This document shows positions 9,283-18,616 of a DNA stretch of 64,000 nucleotides, one piece after another; position 1 is the first letter of the stretch, and each line of letters starts with the position of its first letter. The position numbers were made by a program, and so were the translations under genes. The DNA comes from JABWAJ01 sp038323375 (GTDB lineage: Bacteria; Bacteroidota; Bacteroidia; Chitinophagales; Saprospiraceae). Under the pieces are notes generated by a model, which saw only the letters and a list, made by a program, of their open reading frames with translations, made no database searches and was not told the DNA's origin. The stretch covers positions 4,135 through 68,134 of the forward strand of contig JBBQGV010000022.1 of assembly GCA_038323375.1 (NCBI GenBank), given 5' to 3'.

Positions 9283-10086
9283 ATGACCGCTGAACGCAAT
9301 TACCTTGAGGTAAACAAGCACTCCTGGAACAACAGAACAGATGCGCATTTGAAATCGGATTTTTACGACCTGGACGGATTTTTAAAAGGAAAATCCTCTT
9401 TGAATTCAATTGAACTGGATTTACTTGGAGACGTGAAAGGAAAATCCATCCTGCATTTGCAATGCCATTTCGGGCAAGACACGATTTCGTTGGGGCGATT
9501 AGGCGCAAAGGCGACGGGGATTGACTTAGCCGACAAGGCCATTGAAAGTGCGAAACAACTTGCCAAAGAAACTAGGGTAGATGCCTCCTTTATTTGTTGC
9601 AACCTATACGACCTGCCCAATTATTTGGATCAGCAATTTGACTTTGTTTTTACCAGTTATGGCACAATTACCTGGTTGCCAGACCTCGACAAGTGGGCAA
9701 AAATTATTGCTCATTTTTTAAAACCCGGCGGCAAGTTTATCTTCGTTGAATTTCACCCGGTTGTTTGGATGTTTGACGACAATTTTGAAAAAGTAGGGTA
9801 TAATTATTTTAATTCCGGCCCCATTATAGAAACGGAAACCGGAACCTATGCCGATAAAAGCGCCAATATTGAGCAAGAATCCGTCTGCTGGAATCACAGC
9901 ACGAGCGAGGTTTTGAACAGCCTGATTTCAAACGGGCTTGAAATCAATTCCTTCGACGAATTTGATTACTCTCCCTACAATTGTTTCAATAAAACAATTG
10001 AAATTGAACCCCATAAATACCGAATTGGACATTTGGACAACAAAATACCCATGGTTTTTTCAGTTGTTGCATCGAAGAAATATTAG
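9283..10086 (+). CDS. Class I SAM-dependent methyltransferase
   Basis: A 267-residue protein from the ATG at 9283 (MTAERNYLEVNKHSWNNRTD); the frame is open upstream to 8914 but that part lies over the palindromic element and reads as nonsense. SAM-binding motif I is SILHLQCHFGQDTISLGRLG, with the acidic motif II residue in ATGIDLADKAIESA; a later strand reads FDFVFTSYGTITWL and KPGGKFIFVEFHPV is the post-motif strand. The family methylates small molecules. The substrate cannot be told from the sequence, and neighbours give no pathway clue. Confidence 0.82.
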   Translation: MTAERNYLEVNKHSWNNRTDAHLKSDFYDLDGFLKGKSSLNSIELDLLGDVKGKSILHLQCHFGQDTISLGRLGAKATGIDLADKAIESAKQLAKETRVDASFICCNLYDLPNYLDQQFDFVFTSYGTITWLPDLDKWAKIIAHFLKPGGKFIFVEFHPVVWMFDDNFEKVGYNYFNSGPIIETETGTYADKSANIEQESVCWNHSTSEVLNSLISNGLEINSFDEFDYSPYNCFNKTIEIEPHKYRIGHLDNKIPMVFSVVASKKY

Positions 10087-10165
10087 ACTTGTTGCGATGG
10101 GTCAGCTTGGTGGAAAAAACGGGCTATCTTTATCCAAACAACGCTGATAAACACCGCAAGCTAAC

Positions 10166-11476
10166 ATGACACTACTGATTATCCTCTTTGCCATTATTTT
10201 CCAGGTATTTCTGACTGCAAAAAAAGTCAGCCCTTTTTTATCGCTGTTAATCGTTGCAATTCTGGCTGGGCTGATGCTGGGCATGACACCTTCAGCCATC
10301 CTGGTATCCGTGGAAAAAGGCGTGGGAAGCACGCTGGGCAGTTTGGCTCTGATCATTTGTCTGGGCGCTATCCTCGGCAAAATCCTGGAAGAAAGCGGCG
10401 CAGCGGAACGGATTACCACCACCCTCATTAGCAAATTTGGAGAAAAAAATATCCAGTGGGCGATCATGCTCACCGGTTTTTTGATCGGCATTCCGCTGTA
10501 TTACAATGCTGGTTTTGTGATTTTGGTACCCCTCGTTTTTTCGTTGGCTCGAAAAACCGGCGTGCCGCTGCTGTTTGTTGCGATCCCCATGGCCGCTGCT
10601 TTGTCCACGACGCACTGTTTTTTGCCTCCGCATCCCGGGCCGGTGTTTTTGGTCAACGCATTTAAAGCCGATTTAGGCAAAACCCTGATCTATGGCCTGA
10701 TCATTTCGGTGCCGGTGGTCATCCTTGCTGGTCCGGTATTGGGCGGATTTTTAAAATCCGTTCAAACAGGAGCGCCGCCGCAGGATATGCAAAATGAAAA
10801 CAAGCCCAAAGCGGCGTTGCCCGGCGCATTTCTAAGCTTTTTGATTGCCTTGTTGCCCGTTCTGCTCATCGCAGTGTCGGTCATCGCCAACAGCGTTTTA
10901 CCCGATGGTTTGTTCAAAAAATCCCTGCTTTTTCTGGGAGACGCCAACATTGCGCTGCTGATTGCGGTGCTACTCGCCATTTATTTTTTCGGATTAAGAA
11001 AAGGGGAAACCATGGAAACGACCATGAAATGGCTCAATAGCGCCATCGCAGGCATTGCGGTTATCCTCCTGATCATTACAGCCGGCGGGGTGTTCAAACA
11101 AATCCTGACCGACAGCGGCACCGCAGCCTATATTTCTTCATTCAGCAGCAGTTGGCAAATGCCGCCATTGCTTTTTGCCTGGATCATCACCGCCCTGCTT
11201 CGGGTCACCATCGGATCCGCCACGGTAGCCGGCATCACGGCCGCAGGCGTGGTTACCCCAATCGTGCTGGCCGGACAGGTTTCACCGGAACTCATGGTGC
11301 TGGCAGTAGGCACGGGCAGTGTATTTGGTTCTCACATCAACGACACGGGGTTTTGGATGTTCAAAGAGTTCTTTAACCTGACGCTCAAGCAAACCTTCCA
11401 ATCCTGGACCCTAATGGAAACCCTGATTTCAATGCTGGGTTTGATCGGCGTTTTAATCTTAGATTTGTTTGTTTAA
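10166..11476 (+). CDS. GntP-family gluconate/organic acid permease
   Basis: A 436-residue inner-membrane protein with about 12-14 hydrophobic segments. The GntP signature is clear: LGAILGKILEESGAAERIT, GIPLYYNAGFVILVPLVFS, STTHCFLPPHPGPV and, near the end, GSVFGSHINDTGFWMFKEFF. The family imports gluconate and related hydroxy acids with protons. It is followed after 12 bases by a FAD amine oxidase gene, so the two are probably co-transcribed; the substrate may therefore be something other than gluconate. Confidence 0.92.
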   Translation: MTLLIILFAIIFQVFLTAKKVSPFLSLLIVAILAGLMLGMTPSAILVSVEKGVGSTLGSLALIICLGAILGKILEESGAAERITTTLISKFGEKNIQWAIMLTGFLIGIPLYYNAGFVILVPLVFSLARKTGVPLLFVAIPMAAALSTTHCFLPPHPGPVFLVNAFKADLGKTLIYGLIISVPVVILAGPVLGGFLKSVQTGAPPQDMQNENKPKAALPGAFLSFLIALLPVLLIAVSVIANSVLPDGLFKKSLLFLGDANIALLIAVLLAIYFFGLRKGETMETTMKWLNSAIAGIAVILLIITAGGVFKQILTDSGTAAYISSFSSSWQMPPLLFAWIITALLRVTIGSATVAGITAAGVVTPIVLAGQVSPELMVLAVGTGSVFGSHINDTGFWMFKEFFNLTLKQTFQSWTLMETLISMLGLIGVLILDLFV

Positions 11477-11488
11477 AACCTCCACAGC

Positions 11489-12664
11489 ATGACGAATTCT
11501 GCCCATCCTGAACAAACGCACTACGACGTCTTAGTCATTGGAGTCGGCTCTATGGGGGCTGCTACCTGCTTTTATTTAGCCAAACAGGGCGTCCGGGTGT
11601 TGGGGATTGAACAGTTCGACATTCCGCACGAGCTCGGGTCTCACGCCGGGCAAAGCCGCCTCATCCGCAAAGCCTATTTTGAACACCCCGATTATGTGCC
11701 TTTGCTGGAGCGGGCCTACGAAAACTGGTACGAGCTGGAAGCCCTGACCGGCCATCAGGTCTACCACAAAACCGGGTTGTTGTACGTCGGCCAACCCGAC
11801 AGCGACCTGATGAAAGGCGTGCAGGAATCTGCCGCTAAGTTCCAGCTCCATTTAGACCCGTTGTCCGACTGGCAGTTGGCTGCCGCTTATCCGCAGTTTC
11901 GGGTTCCCGAAGGTTACGAGGCATTACTGGAGCCCGATGCCGGATTCATCACGCCCGAAAAAGCAATCCTGTTGTACGTGGAGCAAGCCATACAGCACGG
12001 CGCTACCATCCGGACCAAAACAAAAATTACCGGCTGGCAGCAAACCCGAAAAAACATTGTTGTGGAAACCGATCGCGGCCAGTACACCGCCGACAAAATT
12101 GTGCTGACCGCGGGTGCCTGGGCAGGAAAGCTACTGCCGGGTCTTGCTTCAAAATTGACCGTCACCCGGCAGGTCATTGGTTGGGTAAACCCAAAAAATC
12201 GAGCGCCTTTTGAATTGGGAAATTTCCCGTGCTGGGTCATCGCGGACGCCAGTAAACCAAGCATCTATTACGGTTTTCCGTTGCTACCCACCGGAACCTT
12301 CGGCGGCCCGATCGGACTGAAACTTGGGCACCACGTGCAGGGCGTTGTTTCCGACCCCGACGCCGTGGATCGCAAAACGGATGCAGCAGAAGAAGCCAAC
12401 CTGATTCAGATGTTGAACCAGTTTCTGCCCGACGCGTATGCCAGCACCCACGTGTTGAAAACCTGCCTGTATACCAATACACCCGATGAAAATTTCATAC
12501 TCGATTTTTTACCCGACACCGACAACAAGATTCTAATGGCGGCGGGTTTTAGCGGGCACGGTTTCAAGTTTGCTTCGGTGGTGGGGGAAATTATGGCAGA
12601 TTTGGCGCTGAAGGGGAAAAGTGAGTTGCCCATTGGTTTTTTGAATGTTGGGCGGTTTTTGTAA
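11489..12664 (+). CDS. solA: Sarcosine/N-methyl-L-tryptophan oxidase family FAD enzyme
   Basis: A 391-residue flavoprotein. The FAD-binding dinucleotide motif is DVLVIGVGSMGAATCFYLAKQG (residues about 13-34), then GSHAGQSRLIRKAY typical of MSOX/MTOX. The Cys that binds FAD covalently in this family is present in KTCLYTNTPDENF (Cys326). These enzymes oxidatively demethylate N-methyl amino acids, giving formaldehyde and hydrogen peroxide. Length matches the family (about 375-390). It probably forms an operon with the GntP-type permease 12 bases upstream. The exact substrate (sarcosine, N-methyltryptophan or other) is not settled by sequence. Confidence 0.85.
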   Translation: MTNSAHPEQTHYDVLVIGVGSMGAATCFYLAKQGVRVLGIEQFDIPHELGSHAGQSRLIRKAYFEHPDYVPLLERAYENWYELEALTGHQVYHKTGLLYVGQPDSDLMKGVQESAAKFQLHLDPLSDWQLAAAYPQFRVPEGYEALLEPDAGFITPEKAILLYVEQAIQHGATIRTKTKITGWQQTRKNIVVETDRGQYTADKIVLTAGAWAGKLLPGLASKLTVTRQVIGWVNPKNRAPFELGNFPCWVIADASKPSIYYGFPLLPTGTFGGPIGLKLGHHVQGVVSDPDAVDRKTDAAEEANLIQMLNQFLPDAYASTHVLKTCLYTNTPDENFILDFLPDTDNKILMAAGFSGHGFKFASVVGEIMADLALKGKSELPIGFLNVGRFL

Positions 12665-12906
12665 AACGCTGATCTGCTCCATGTTTATTTTGTTCGGTAG
12701 AATAAGTTGATGCAAAGTTAGGCGCGCAACCTGCGCGGCGAGCGGTGCAAAAACGACAATTCAAAAGGGCGATTGCGACAGGCGAAAAACTACAGGACAA
12801 CTTTCCGCGCGCGCGCGATGGCTCCGCCTCGCGTGTTCTACTTTAAGGGCTCCGCCCTCCAATTACAACTTTCCATTATCCACCCTTTCTTCTCACCAGA
12901 ACTCCT

Positions 12907-12914
12907 TATCTTTG
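12907..12914 (+). promoter_or_regulatory. Bacteroidota-type -7 element upstream of valS
   Basis: TATCTTTG matches the TAnnTTTG -7 consensus and lies 31 bases before the valS ATG. The 240 bases before it are a GC-rich spacer (GCGCGCGCGCGATGGC and similar) with no gene. A clear -33 TTG is not obvious. Confidence 0.5.
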
Positions 12915-12945
12915 CCCCGCTAAAAAAAAAGGATACGAACTCAAT

Positions 12946-15675
12946 ATGATGGAACAGCCCACATTGTCCACACGCTACAACCCGAACGAAACAGAAGCCC
13001 GTTGGTATGCCCACTGGATGGCCTGCAATTATTTTCACTCCGAACCCGACAGCCGGGAGCCGTTCACAATCGTCATTCCGCCGCCGAACGTGACGGGTCT
13101 GTTGCACATGGGCCACATGCTCAACAATACCATCCAGGACATCCTTATCCGCAAGGCTCGATTGGAGGGCAAAAACGCCTGCTGGGTACCGGGCACCGAC
13201 CACGCATCCATCGCAACAGAAGCCAAAGTCGTGCAGTTGCTGCGCAAACAGGGCATCCGCAAAGCCGACATTTCGCGGGAGGAATTCCTGAAGCACGCCT
13301 GGGACTGGAAAGAAAAATACGGGGGCATCATCCTCGATCAGCTTCAAAAATTAGGCGCTTCCTGCGACTGGCAACGCACGCGCTTCACCATGGAAGAACC
13401 CCTGAGCCGCGCAGTAAACCATATATTTGTGGATCTGCACCAGAAAGGCCGCATCTACCGGGCTTTGCGTATGACCAACTGGGATCCAGAAGCATTGACC
13501 GCCCTTTCGAATGAGGAAGTTATTTATAAGGAGGAACCTGCGCAACTTTTCCACTTGCGCTACTTCGTGGAAGGCTCAACAGAAGAAGCCATCGTAATCG
13601 CAACCCAGCGCCCGGAGACCATCATGGCCGACAGCGCAGTGGCGGTTCACCCGGATGACGAGCGCTATCGCCACCTGATTGGCAAAAAAGTGCTCATCCC
13701 CCTCATCAACAAAGCGATCCCCGTGATTGCTGATAGCTACGTAGATATTGCCTTTGGAACAGGCGCCCTCAAAGTAACGCCTGCCCACGATCAAAACGAC
13801 TACGACATTGGGCAACGCCATAAACTGGCCGTGTTAGACATCCTGAACGAAGACGGCACGCTGAACGCCCACGCACAAATCCTGGTGGGTGAAGACCGCT
13901 TCATTGCCCGCAAAAAGATCAAAAAGCTGCTGGAAGAAGGCGGCTATCTGGTGAAATTAGAAGACTACATCACCAAAATAGGGCGCTCGGAGCGTACCAA
14001 TTCAGTGGTGGAACCCCGCCTGACGCTCCAATGGTTTCTGAGCATGAAGGAATTTGCCCGCACAGCCCTGGAAGCTGTACGCAGTGGTGAAGTACGCTTT
14101 TTTCCGGAAAACATGTGGAACATGTACAACAGTTGGCTAAACGAGGACAATGTACGCGACTGGTGCATTTCCCGGCAGTTGTGGTGGGGACAGCGCATTC
14201 CGGCCTGGTACTACGGCGAGCATGTTTTTGTAGCAGAAACAGCGAAAGCCGCGCTGGAGCAGGCACGTAAAAAAACCGGCAATGACGCACTAAGCCTGAA
14301 CGACCTCAGACAAGACGAAGATGTAGTGGACACCTGGTTCTCTTCCTGGCTTTGGCCTATGTCGGTTTTCGACGGCTTTGACAAGGCGGAAGAACTGCGC
14401 TACTACTACCCGACCAATACGTTGGTTACAGGCTGGGACATCATGTTCTTTTGGGTGGCGCGCATGATCATGGCGGGCTACGAATGGGCACCGGGCTTGT
14501 TGGGCGAAGAGGCCACAAAAGCAAAAGGCGTCCAGCCTTTCCGCGATGTGTATTTCACAGGCATGGTACGCGACAACAAACGCCGAAAAATGAGTAAGTC
14601 GCTCGGCAATTCGCCAGATGCGCTGCAATTGATTGAAATTTACGGCGCAGACGGGGTGCGTTTTGGCTTGCTGAGCTGTGCGGCCGCAGGTAACGACATC
14701 ATTTTTGACGCACCAATAGACCCCAAAACTGGCGAGGTCATCAACGAAAGCAAGCTGTGCGAGCAGGGTCGAAATTTCTGCAACAAGCTCTGGAACGCCC
14801 TGCGTTTGATCAAAGGCTGGGAGGTTTCCGAGGCGCCAACGCCCGCTGTGAACCTGCTGGCGGCTCAGTGGATGGAACATAAGCTGAACCAGACCATCGA
14901 AAAAACAGATGCGCTGATGCGGGAATACCGCTTGTCGGAGGCGCTGATTTTATTGTATAAATTCATTTGGGATGATTTTTGCTCCTGGTATCTGGAGATG
15001 ATCAAACCAGCTTACGGCACGCCCGTCGTTGACTCGGCGACCATGGAAAAAACCATCGGCCTGTTCGAGCAATTGATGACGCTGTTGCATCCTTATATGC
15101 CTTTTGCCACCGAAGAAATCTGGCACCAATTGCGCGACCGTCTGGAAGGTGAAGATTGTGTCGTGAGCGCCTGGCCCATAGCCGAAGACTACGATTCTGA
15201 ATTCATTGACCGGGTTGAACGCGCCAAAAACATTGTGACCGGCATCCGCGAAGTACGCAGCAGCAAAGGCATCAAAATGCAGGAATTGCTCCCGGCTTTC
15301 GCGCAGGAAACGCCCGCTACCAACGCGCTGCTGCATACCCCCGGCATCCGCGACATGGCGATCAAGATGGCCAATTTAGAAAGCCTGACACTGACCTCTG
15401 CCCTGGAAATTTCGAGCAGTGTGTCCTTCCTCTCCGGGCCGGATAAATACTATGTCGTGCTGCAACAAACGATTGATGTGGAGGAAGAACGACAGCGCAT
15501 GACCAAAGAATTGGCGTATAACCGCGGTTTTGCAGCCGCTACAGAAAAAAAACTGAGCAACGAACGTTTCGTGAGCAGTGCGCCGGAACAGGTCGTGGTG
15601 ATGGAGCGCAAAAAATTAGCCGACGCAGAAGCGAAGATAAAAAGTCTGGAAGAAGCGCTGGCGCAGTTGGGTTAG
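12946..15675 (+). CDS. valS: Valine--tRNA ligase
   Basis: A 909-residue class Ia aminoacyl-tRNA synthetase that charges tRNA-Val. The HIGH-type signature is PPPNVTGLLHMGHMLN (HMGH at 54-57) and the KMSKS loop is at residues 548-552 (RRKMSKSLGNSPD). The editing domain is present (ATQRPETIMADSAVAVHP), as are the anticodon-binding domain and a C-terminal coiled-coil arm (about 840-909) that binds tRNA. The length is normal. Two in-frame ATGs (12946, 12949) are possible starts. It appears monocistronic, with its own promoter. Confidence 0.97.
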   Translation: MMEQPTLSTRYNPNETEARWYAHWMACNYFHSEPDSREPFTIVIPPPNVTGLLHMGHMLNNTIQDILIRKARLEGKNACWVPGTDHASIATEAKVVQLLRKQGIRKADISREEFLKHAWDWKEKYGGIILDQLQKLGASCDWQRTRFTMEEPLSRAVNHIFVDLHQKGRIYRALRMTNWDPEALTALSNEEVIYKEEPAQLFHLRYFVEGSTEEAIVIATQRPETIMADSAVAVHPDDERYRHLIGKKVLIPLINKAIPVIADSYVDIAFGTGALKVTPAHDQNDYDIGQRHKLAVLDILNEDGTLNAHAQILVGEDRFIARKKIKKLLEEGGYLVKLEDYITKIGRSERTNSVVEPRLTLQWFLSMKEFARTALEAVRSGEVRFFPENMWNMYNSWLNEDNVRDWCISRQLWWGQRIPAWYYGEHVFVAETAKAALEQARKKTGNDALSLNDLRQDEDVVDTWFSSWLWPMSVFDGFDKAEELRYYYPTNTLVTGWDIMFFWVARMIMAGYEWAPGLLGEEATKAKGVQPFRDVYFTGMVRDNKRRKMSKSLGNSPDALQLIEIYGADGVRFGLLSCAAAGNDIIFDAPIDPKTGEVINESKLCEQGRNFCNKLWNALRLIKGWEVSEAPTPAVNLLAAQWMEHKLNQTIEKTDALMREYRLSEALILLYKFIWDDFCSWYLEMIKPAYGTPVVDSATMEKTIGLFEQLMTLLHPYMPFATEEIWHQLRDRLEGEDCVVSAWPIAEDYDSEFIDRVERAKNIVTGIREVRSSKGIKMQELLPAFAQETPATNALLHTPGIRDMAIKMANLESLTLTSALEISSSVSFLSGPDKYYVVLQQTIDVEEERQRMTKELAYNRGFAAATEKKLSNERFVSSAPEQVVVMERKKLADAEAKIKSLEEALAQLG

Positions 15676-15721
15676 AGAGCCGCTTAAGCTTTTGCAGACA
15701 TCACACATCATCGGTTGTCAG

Positions 15722-15784
15722 TCCCGTCAGGGCGTCTGCAACAGCACGTACAGCCTTGCTTCTGTTGCAGACTCCCTGGCGGGA
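15722..15784. repeat. Long hairpin (23-bp stem) after valS
   Basis: TCCCGTCAGGGCGTCTGCAA..CAG pairs with CTG..TTGCAGACTCCCTGGCGGGA at 21 of 23 positions around a 17-base loop. There is no T tract, so it is more likely a short palindromic repeat than a simple terminator, though it could end transcription from the convergent valS and PAP2 genes. The rest of the 246-base gap contains a weaker related pair (CGCTCGCCAGTAGCGGGAATGAC). Confidence 0.6.
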
Positions 15785-15921
15785 GTGACAAAGCCAGGTA
15801 GGTTGTGAAAATAGGGATAACGGTCAGTAACGCAAATGCGTCGACAAAATATGCATAGCAGACGCTCGCCAGTAGCGGGAATGACAAACCAACAAAGAGT
15901 GGAGTACAATGCAGAGCATAC

Positions 15922-16500
15922 CTAACCAGCAGGCAGTTTGGCAGCAGTAGGATACCGCCGATAAGCTAAGGAAACGCCCCATCCGATGAAAGTGCCCAAA
16001 AAGGCTCCGCAAGCTACATCCAACGGATAGTGTACGCCAACATAGACTTGTGCGTAGGCAATGGACGCGGCCCAAAGCAGCAGCGGCAACCGGATGCGCC
16101 GGTACAATCGCCCCAGCGTAAAGCAAAGAAATACCGCAACGGCAAAATGGTTGGCGGCGTGTGAAGAAGTGAAACTGTACCCGCCGCCACAATGCACCAG
16201 TAAATTAACCTGCTCCTTAATTTCAGGTTCGTTGCAGGGGCGCAGGCGTTCTACGTTTTGTTTGATGAGCCGGCTGCTGGTCAGATCTGCCAGGCTGGCT
16301 GCAACGATGACGGCTAAGATAAAAAAGGCTCCTTTTGCTGCTCCAAATTTCCAGACGACAAAGCTTGCCAGCGCAACATAAAGCGGGATCCAGAAAAAAC
16401 GGTCGCGCCAGAATGGCATCAGGGCATCTAACCAGGCGTTGTGCCCGACGTCGTTGATGAGAAAAAAAAGCGCGCGATCGAATTGAAGCAGTTCGGTCAT
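15922..16500 (-). CDS. PAP2-family membrane phosphatase
   Basis: A 192-residue protein with about five TM helices. The three phosphatase motifs are visible: KQNVERLRP (K-x6-RP), SFTSSHAAN (the SGH-type His motif) and AQVYVGVHYPLD (the R-x5-H-x3-D motif). In the last, the usual Arg is replaced by Gln, a variant that may still be functional. The family dephosphorylates undecaprenyl pyrophosphate, lipid phosphates or phosphatidylglycerophosphate at the membrane. It is divergent from the glmM-type gene; the promoter at 16542-16549 fits its start. Confidence 0.85.
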   Translation of the reverse strand: MTELLQFDRALFFLINDVGHNAWLDALMPFWRDRFFWIPLYVALASFVVWKFGAAKGAFFILAVIVAASLADLTSSRLIKQNVERLRPCNEPEIKEQVNLLVHCGGGYSFTSSHAANHFAVAVFLCFTLGRLYRRIRLPLLLWAASIAYAQVYVGVHYPLDVACGAFLGTFIGWGVSLAYRRYPTAAKLPAG

Positions 16501-16541
16501 AGTTTTTTACAGTAAGAAAATAAGCCGGGACTGGAATGGCG

Positions 16542-16549
16542 CAAATATA
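16542..16549 (-). promoter_or_regulatory. -7 element for the PAP2 gene
   Basis: On the minus strand this reads TATATTTG, a match to TAnnTTTG, 41 bases before the PAP2 start codon. Confidence 0.45.
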
Positions 16550-16583
16550 TGACCCACAGTGTCAGAATTCCTGTTTCAAATCT

Positions 16584-16591
16584 TAATTTTG
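16584..16591 (+). promoter_or_regulatory. -7 element for the glmM-type gene
   Basis: TAATTTTG matches TAnnTTTG and lies 28 bases before the GTG start at 16620, back to back with the PAP2 promoter. Confidence 0.45.
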
Positions 16592-16619
16592 TGTCTTACT
16601 TAAGAATACAAGACGAACA

Positions 16620-17996
16620 GTGGCATTAATCAAATCTATTTCCGGCATTCGGGGCACCATTGGAGGCCAGGCAGGCGACAATCTTACTCCGCAAGACATC
16701 GTGGACTGTACCGCCGGGTTTGGCGAATTGATCCTGAAAAGCGGCGCCCCTGCTTCCGTAGTTGTCGGACGCGATGCCCGCATTTCGGGCGAAATGGTAA
16801 GCCACTTAGTCATTCAGACCCTCCTTGCACAAGGCATCTCAGTTTTGGATTTGGGACTGTCCACCACGCCTACGGTAGAAATGGCCGTTACCCATCTGGG
16901 TGCCGGCGCCGGCATCATTATTACGGCGAGCCACAATCCGGCTCACTGGAACGCGCTCAAGTTTTTAAACCAGGAGGGTGAATTCATTTCTGCTGAAGCG
17001 GGTCTGCAACTCCTCCAATTCATTGAAGCAGGCAATATCCGTTATGCCGAAGTTGAAAACCTTGGGCAATACCGCGAGGTGGAAGGTATGATAGCTTACC
17101 ACATCGAACAAATTCTGGCCTTGCCTTTGGTGGAAATAGAAAAAATCAGACAGCGCAGGTTTAAGGTGGTGGTGGATTGCATCAACTCTACCGGCGCTAT
17201 TTCGGTACCGCCACTTTTGGAAGCACTGGGCTGTGAGGTAGTTTTGCTGAATGCCGAAATGAATGGCCGTTTTGCGCACAACCCGGAACCCCTGCCGGCT
17301 CATTTGGAAGAACTGTGCAAGCAGGTAGTCGCCGAAAAAGCAGACCTGGGCATCGCGGTTGACCCGGATGTAGACCGCTTAGCTTTGGTTTGCGAAGATG
17401 GCAGCCTTTTTGGAGAAGAATACACCTTAGTCGCGGTGGCCGATTACGTCCTGCAAAAACGCCCGGGGAATACCGTGTCGAACCTTTCTTCTTCCAGAGC
17501 ATTACGCGATATGACCCAAAAACACGGCGGACAGTATTTTGCCGCCGCAGTGGGCGAAGTAAACGTCGTTGCCAAAATGAAAGCAACAGGCGCAGTGATT
17601 GGCGGAGAAGGAAATGGCGGCGTGATTTTACCGGATTTGCACTACGGGCGCGACGCATTGGCCGGAATTGCACTCGTGTTGAGTCAATTGGCTGCATCCG
17701 GTCAATCCCTGCTTGCGTTGAGAAAAACCTATCCCGATTATCAAATGATCAAAGACAAAATTTCGCTGCCCCCCGGCACGGACATGGCGCAACTGCTGTC
17801 GAACCTGCATAAAAAATACGCTGCTGAAAATTGCGATACCACCGACGGTTTAAAAATTGACTTCCCGGAAAGCTGGGTACATCTGCGGCAATCCAATACA
17901 GAACCAATTATCCGGGTGTATGCGGAAGCTTTAGAAGCAGCAACGGCTCAGGAATTAGCCGACCAAATCAAGAACGATGCAAAAACGCTCTTATGA
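16620..17996 (+). CDS. glmM: Phosphoglucosamine mutase / phosphohexomutase
   Basis: A 458-residue alpha-D-phosphohexomutase with a GTG start. The phosphoserine loop is ITASHNPAHWN (Ser104), the Mg-binding loop is AVDPDVDRLALV, the sugar-binding loop is GGEGNGGVI and the phosphate-binding C-terminal loop is RQSNTEPIIRVYAE. The N-terminus SISGIRGTIGG is typical of the Bacteroidota GlmM-type enzymes, which convert glucosamine-6-phosphate to glucosamine-1-phosphate for peptidoglycan precursors. A phosphomannomutase role cannot be excluded. It is followed 42 bases later by a lipoprotein gene of unknown role. Confidence 0.9.
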   Translation: MALIKSISGIRGTIGGQAGDNLTPQDIVDCTAGFGELILKSGAPASVVVGRDARISGEMVSHLVIQTLLAQGISVLDLGLSTTPTVEMAVTHLGAGAGIIITASHNPAHWNALKFLNQEGEFISAEAGLQLLQFIEAGNIRYAEVENLGQYREVEGMIAYHIEQILALPLVEIEKIRQRRFKVVVDCINSTGAISVPPLLEALGCEVVLLNAEMNGRFAHNPEPLPAHLEELCKQVVAEKADLGIAVDPDVDRLALVCEDGSLFGEEYTLVAVADYVLQKRPGNTVSNLSSSRALRDMTQKHGGQYFAAAVGEVNVVAKMKATGAVIGGEGNGGVILPDLHYGRDALAGIALVLSQLAASGQSLLALRKTYPDYQMIKDKISLPPGTDMAQLLSNLHKKYAAENCDTTDGLKIDFPESWVHLRQSNTEPIIRVYAEALEAATAQELADQIKNDAKTLL

Positions 17997-18038
17997 CCAA
18001 AAACTTTTAATTAGATAACAGTTATAAACAAAACATCC

Positions 18039-18569
18039 ATGAAAAAAGTCATCCTATCCCTTGTCGTTCTACACACCCTTGCTTTTCAATGCGATCCCGG
18101 AACCGGTATTTACGATCCATCGCCCCACGACATGGAGATTATTACTGGTTTGCAAGTACGCGCTGCCAACGGTGTTGAACTGCAAAAGCTTGGAAATCCA
18201 AACTCCAAAACCAGTACCATAAAAGGGTACCCGAACCCGGCAAACACCTTCCTTTATGGCTTGGGGCCGGACATTGTAAGAAGAATATGGTTTGTTCCCG
18301 GAGAGCTGGAATACGACTACCACGGTGTAGAGTTTGATGTTTTATACCAAAACTTACTTTACCCCGAAGCGGACATTCAGGCGGAGCAAGTCAAATTCTA
18401 CACCCCAAATTCATCATTCTTTGCAATCAATGTCAGCGACGTTCCATCGGGCTATTACCGCGTTTTTTACATCCTGGATAATGGCGACATGTATTGGGAC
18501 AACATCTTCATTGACCATGAAAAGCCTTTCCAGGAAAGCGTAGACCAGGTAGCTGCCGATTGGGATTAG
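18039..18569 (+). CDS. Putative lipoprotein of unknown function
   Basis: A 176-residue protein with a lipoprotein-type signal (MKKVILSLVVLHTLAFQC, Cys18 as the likely lipidated residue). The middle has TIKGYPNPANTFLYGLGPDI, which resembles the start of a T9SS C-terminal sorting domain (YPNPxxN), yet here it starts near residue 62 and about 100 residues follow. It may be a stand-alone lipid-anchored domain of that beta-sandwich fold. No catalytic motif is seen. It lies between the mutase and the cysteine desulfurase genes, 47 bases before the latter. Confidence 0.6.
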   Translation: MKKVILSLVVLHTLAFQCDPGTGIYDPSPHDMEIITGLQVRAANGVELQKLGNPNSKTSTIKGYPNPANTFLYGLGPDIVRRIWFVPGELEYDYHGVEFDVLYQNLLYPEADIQAEQVKFYTPNSSFFAINVSDVPSGYYRVFYILDNGDMYWDNIFIDHEKPFQESVDQVAADWD

Positions 18570-18616
18570 TCCCTGAGGGGAACCTTACTTCGCCTTAACC
18601 AAGACATATATACAAC

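Noticed and set aside
13002..14880. Several long frames inside valS in other phases
   Set aside because: Shadows of a conserved gene in GC-rich DNA.
15722..15784. tRNA gene
   Set aside because: A single long stem with no cloverleaf or conserved TTCRA loop.
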